Origin: JAFDZV01 sp035549015
GTDB taxonomy: Bacteria; Bacteroidota; Ignavibacteria; OLB7
Assembly (NCBI GenBank): GCA_035549015.1
Contig: DASZRW010000130.1
Span: 1-64,000 of the forward strand
Reading direction: 5' to 3'
DNA length: 64,000 nucleotides
Part shown: positions 61,284-64,000 of the stretch, one piece after another
Layout of the letters: every line of letters begins with the position of its first letter
Position numbering within the stretch: the stretch's first letter is position 1
Notes under the pieces: model-generated
What the model saw: only the letters and a program-made list of their open reading frames with translations
Databases searched by the model: none
Told to the model about the DNA's origin: nothing
Made by a program: the position numbers and the translations under genes

Positions 61284-62174
61284 TTACGGGTGCGGTGCAT
61301 GGAACACGCGGTCCCATATCACGATCTGATCCCGCGTCAGATTGCCACGCACGCAGAGGTCGAACTGATGCCAGCAGTCATCGTAGGCACGCTTGAAGGC
61401 GGCGTCGATTGCCTGGGCACGGGTCCGGTACGCATCCACAGTGCTGTCGGCAAGGCGCTTGCCCTGCTCACGGGTGATGCGGCCATTCTGCACCGCGTCG
61501 CGGATGCCGCGCAGGTCAGCCTGGAGCGAGTCACGCAGAGCCTGGAGCGCTGCACGATGACGCAGCTCGTCGGCATGGATGCAGTCGTTCAGATCGCGGA
61601 GGCAACCGCGAACTGCCGAATCCTGGGCCGGCGTGAGATGCAGTGCCTGAAGAGCTCTGCCAAGGTCATCCACCGGCGGATGCGGGCGATTGGTATCGCA
61701 GTTCGGATGTGTCGTGTCACCATGATGCGTGGAATCGTCACCTCCGCGACCACCCGGGCCACCAGGACCGCCCGGGCCACCAGGACCACCCGGTCCGCGA
61801 CCACGTCCGCCCTGATGCAGGGAGTCGCCACCCTCGCCGCCGTCACCGCCATGGCGAAGCGTGTCGCCGCCGCCATGATGGGCGGTATCACCACCGCGAT
61901 GCAGCGTATCGCCGCCGCCACGGTGTGTGGTGTCACGGCCGCCGTCGCCGGGTCCCGTCGGGGCCGGAGGCATGATCGAAGGGTCGTTCGCAATCGCGTC
62001 GATGGATTCGAGTGCGCTCGGCGTGGAACTGATCGGGTAGATTGAATACTTGTCGTTCGAGCCGGAGGTGACCGAGCTGGAAGACGGTGTGTTCGTCAAT
62101 GAATCCTGGCAGCCTGTCACCAAGGCCACCGTCAGCACAAGCGCGCCGACAAGGGGGATCATTCTTTTCAACAT
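61284..62174 (-). CDS. Lipoprotein with Gly/His-rich repeat linker and helical C-terminal domain
   Basis: A 296-residue lipoprotein (signal ending ALVTGC, Cys 22). Residues about 75-150 are low complexity: repeated D-T-x-H-x-G-G units (GGDTLHRGGDTAHHGGG) then GPGGPGGPGGPGG and a second His/Asp patch. The last 120 residues are helical and charged: LHLTPAQDSAVRGCLRDLND, LRHRAALQALRDSLQADLRG and ITREQGKRLADSTVDAYRTR. That end, with L-T-x-x-Q, resembles CpxP/Spy-type periplasmic helper proteins. The His-rich linker could bind metal ions. Both roles are inference. Confidence 0.75.
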   Translation of the reverse strand: MLKRMIPLVGALVLTVALVTGCQDSLTNTPSSSSVTSGSNDKYSIYPISSTPSALESIDAIANDPSIMPPAPTGPGDGGRDTTHRGGGDTLHRGGDTAHHGGGDTLRHGGDGGEGGDSLHQGGRGRGPGGPGGPGGPGGPGGRGGDDSTHHGDTTHPNCDTNRPHPPVDDLGRALQALHLTPAQDSAVRGCLRDLNDCIHADELRHRAALQALRDSLQADLRGIRDAVQNGRITREQGKRLADSTVDAYRTRAQAIDAAFKRAYDDCWHQFDLCVRGNLTRDQIVIWDRVFHAPHP

Positions 62175-62619
62175 GACTGATATCCTCTTCGGATAATGAA
62201 GCCGACCTGATTGCAGGCTAGTTGCGTGTCGTTGCGAGTCAGTCGGCGTTCGTCTCGCAAGCCACCCGACGGCAGTCCGGAGAGAAGAGAGGGGTTACGC
62301 TTTCGTCAGTCGGTTGGGCCAGTTTCCGACGAGCCTCCCATCTCCTGTTGGACCGTCAAGAACAATGATCCAAAGGGTGCGAAAAAGGTAACGGCGTAAT
62401 GGTTGAGGGTGATGATTTTTTCCGGATGTGATGCGCCTCGTGCTGCGGTTCGCCGCGCGAGAGCAGGAGCCTCCGCCGGATGGTGGAACGATTCCCGCCG
62501 GCTGAACCAGCAGCCGTTCCCTTCGAACGCGCGAACGGGAGCGGCTCCGGGGTGGAGCCGCTCCCGCTCATCGATCGGCCGGAGTACGATCGGATCTGGA
62601 GAAACGGGCCGAAGTCGTT
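62175..62619. other. Intergenic region between two minus-strand genes
   Basis: About 445 bases without a supported gene. It contains the porin terminator (62536-62566) and presumably the promoter of the Gly/His-rich lipoprotein gene, which I could not fix. Confidence 0.4.
62536..62566 (-). terminator. Hairpin after the porin gene
   Basis: CGGGAGCGGCTCC and GGAGCCGCTCCCG form a perfect 13-base stem with a 5-base loop, 53 bases past the porin stop on the minus strand. No strong U-run follows. Confidence 0.65.
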
Positions 62620-63864
62620 TCAGAAGTTGTAGCCCACACCAACGGCGAACTCCCCGGGAACCTTTTCGTCCGTGGCGTTCTGAATCATCGTCCAGTCGAC
62701 TTTCACAACCGTGTTGTACGTGGGCTTGTAGGTGAGGCCGGCAACCACATAGGTGCGATCGTTCGCCTTATCCGCCTCGATACCGTTCGGCATCGACTGG
62801 TTGGTATTGAAACGCTCGTAACGGACGAAGGGGAGAAGCTGCTGAGTAGTGCCGTGGCTCAGAAGCTGTGCGATGTTGTAGGCCGCTTCGATATAACCGC
62901 CGCCCACTGCGGAGCCGATTGGATCGCTGTAGATACGATGGCCCAGCGAATCGAGCGTACTGTGATACGTGTCGTTGATCTTGCCCGCCTCTGCGATCGA
63001 GGTCTGGCCGATGATGCCGCGCAGGTTGAGATCGCCGATGGAATACTGGGCATCCAGGCCGTACATCGTCACCGGCGCGCCGAACAGTCCGTCGGCAATG
63101 CGCTCGTCGCCGTAGGAGCTGCCGCCGTAATACAGCCATCCCCCCGCCCGCAGGCCGCCGGTGACATACTCGAGCCTGCCGGAGAAGGCCAGGCTCTGCA
63201 TGGCCGGATTGGCGCCCTCGAGCCGTCCCTCGCTGATGCCGATCGCGCCACTGAACCCCGAGGCGTTCAGTCCGCTGGTAAGGCAGGCACGATACTGCAG
63301 CCCCTCCACCTCCGGAATACGTCCGGCGATTCCAACGCCGAGTTCGCGCCACGTGGTCGGGATCACCACCTGATCGAACATCGGGCGGCGCGCTCCGTTG
63401 AAACTTGGCGGCTCGTGATATTCGTTGATGATGCCGATCGGCAGCACGAGCAATCCCGCGCGAACGTTCAGGCGATCGGACAGATGATATTGCAGGTAGG
63501 CCTGCTCGATCTCCAGTTCGCCTCCTTCCAGCGCCCCCTCCACACGTACGTGCTCCACCTCGACTTCGGAAAAGAACGTGATGTCGTCGGAGAACGTGTG
63601 CTCGACGAAGAGAACGAAGCGAGGGATGTCGATCGAACCCTTGGTCGGGCCCTCCGGCTCCACGTATACCGCTTCGCCGTATCCGCCGATCGAAGTGGAT
63701 TGCTCCGCCGGCTCCGCAGCCTTCGTTTCAGGGGCCCCCGGCTTGCCTTCGCCCGGCTGGGCAAGCAGTTTGCCTGTGGAGAGGGCAAGAAGCATGAAGC
63801 CAAACAGGAATAGCTGTGTCGTACGGTGCCGGGGATGCGAGAGTCGCTTGAAGTTGTTGGTCAT
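62620..63864 (-). CDS. Porin (OprO/OprP-like 16-strand type)
   Basis: A 414-residue outer-membrane protein with a signal peptide cut near KLLAQ. A polar linker (EGKPGAPETKAAEPAEQST) is followed by strands typical of phosphate-selective-porin relatives: FVLFVEHTFSDDITFFSEVEV, the marker LEIEQAYLQYHLSDRLNVRAG with LLVLPIGIINEYHEPPSF, and a final barrel strand EFAVGVGYNF ending in Phe. It should form a passive channel; the preferred solute is unknown. A likely promoter lies at 63932-63963. Confidence 0.82.
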   Translation of the reverse strand: MTNNFKRLSHPRHRTTQLFLFGFMLLALSTGKLLAQPGEGKPGAPETKAAEPAEQSTSIGGYGEAVYVEPEGPTKGSIDIPRFVLFVEHTFSDDITFFSEVEVEHVRVEGALEGGELEIEQAYLQYHLSDRLNVRAGLLVLPIGIINEYHEPPSFNGARRPMFDQVVIPTTWRELGVGIAGRIPEVEGLQYRACLTSGLNASGFSGAIGISEGRLEGANPAMQSLAFSGRLEYVTGGLRAGGWLYYGGSSYGDERIADGLFGAPVTMYGLDAQYSIGDLNLRGIIGQTSIAEAGKINDTYHSTLDSLGHRIYSDPIGSAVGGGYIEAAYNIAQLLSHGTTQQLLPFVRYERFNTNQSMPNGIEADKANDRTYVVAGLTYKPTYNTVVKVDWTMIQNATDEKVPGEFAVGVGYNF

Positions 63865-63931
63865 ATCACGGTAAGGTAGGGGGGGCGAACGATCCTCTGA
63901 TCGCGTTGCCCGCGGTTGAAAAATGCAGGTG

Positions 63932-63963
63932 CGAACTTAATCCTTATTTGAACTTTGTCCAAA
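63932..63963 (-). promoter_or_regulatory. Possible Bacteroidetes-type promoter of the porin gene
   Basis: On the minus strand TTTG (complement of 63960-63963) is followed after exactly 20 bases by TAAGTTCG (complement of 63932-63939), one mismatch from the -7 box TAnnTTTG. It would give a leader of about 60 bases. The -33 end overlaps an 8-base inverted repeat, CTTATTTG/CAAATAAG at 63943-63967, which could be an operator, or, read on the plus strand with the following TTTTT, a weak terminator. Confidence 0.45.
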
Positions 63964-64000
63964 TAAGTTTTTAGTTGTAAATCTGTTTGAGGTCATTTGT

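Noticed and set aside
61741..61940. CRISPR-like or minisatellite array
   Set aside because: The repeated DNA encodes the in-frame Gly-Pro and D-T-x-H-x-G-G repeats of the lipoprotein; there are no regular spacers.

Overview
This 64-kb window is GC-rich and densely coding. It looks like a chromosomal segment of a Bacteroidota/Chlorobiota-group (FCB) bacterium; a GC-rich relative of Kapabacteria or Ignavibacteria would fit, which is inference. Supporting signs: a large secreted protein ends in a type IX secretion (T9SS) sorting domain (43959-46805) and sits next to a PorE-like PD40/OmpA protein (47066-48607); succinate dehydrogenase has the three-subunit, single-cytochrome b558 layout with SdhA of that type; a short conserved protein typical of Bacteroidetes is present (43115-43627); most starts lack a clear Shine-Dalgarno sequence; and two upstream regions fit the Bacteroidetes promoter pattern TTG-N19/20-TAnnTTTG. 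No rRNA, tRNA, CRISPR array or intact insertion sequence was found.

Layout. 0.5-3 kb: an AtuA-type (DUF1446) protein and its small partner domain as separate genes, with a lipoprotein gene between them. 3.3-12.3 kb: mostly housekeeping genes on the plus strand (pyrE, miaE, fmt, a glycerophosphodiesterase, a TauE/SafE exporter) mixed with lipoproteins and two tandem paralogue pairs. 12.4-18 kb: sdhCAB, apt, a YpdA-type disulfide reductase and a GNAT acetyltransferase. 19-24 kb: envelope genes, murJ converging on an MsbA-like exporter and a family 9 glycosyltransferase. 24.2-29 kb: a two-gene module of a TPR/coiled-coil/LuxR regulator and a large DUF4062-NTPase-TPR (STAND) protein. 29-31.7 kb: a sparse island with a small His-rich protein and a GH18-like protein. 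31.7-36 kb: GalT-like DUF4921 protein, phosphohexomutase and enolase, all on the minus strand. 37.3-41 kb: a DUF262-HNH nuclease, two DGPF/YCII proteins and their ECF42-type sigma factor. 41-49.5 kb: small lipoproteins and hypotheticals, the T9SS cargo gene, the PorE-like gene and a DUF1573 lipoprotein. 49.5-57 kb: a second family 9 glycosyltransferase, two copies of a structured RNA-like element, then a response regulator and two multidomain histidine kinases. 58-64 kb: LamG, double-OmpA, Gly/His-rich lipoprotein and porin genes, all minus strand.

Most notable: two tandem, about 130-nt elements at 50611-50740 and 50948-51080. They share loop sequences (CACCAAC and CAGGGGTGA) while the stems differ by compensatory changes, and each ends in an intrinsic terminator. 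This pattern indicates a conserved structured RNA that I cannot match to a family I know. A second possible structured RNA lies at 57157-57410 behind the last kinase gene. The STAND module and the DUF262-HNH gene are the best candidates for defence or stress functions.
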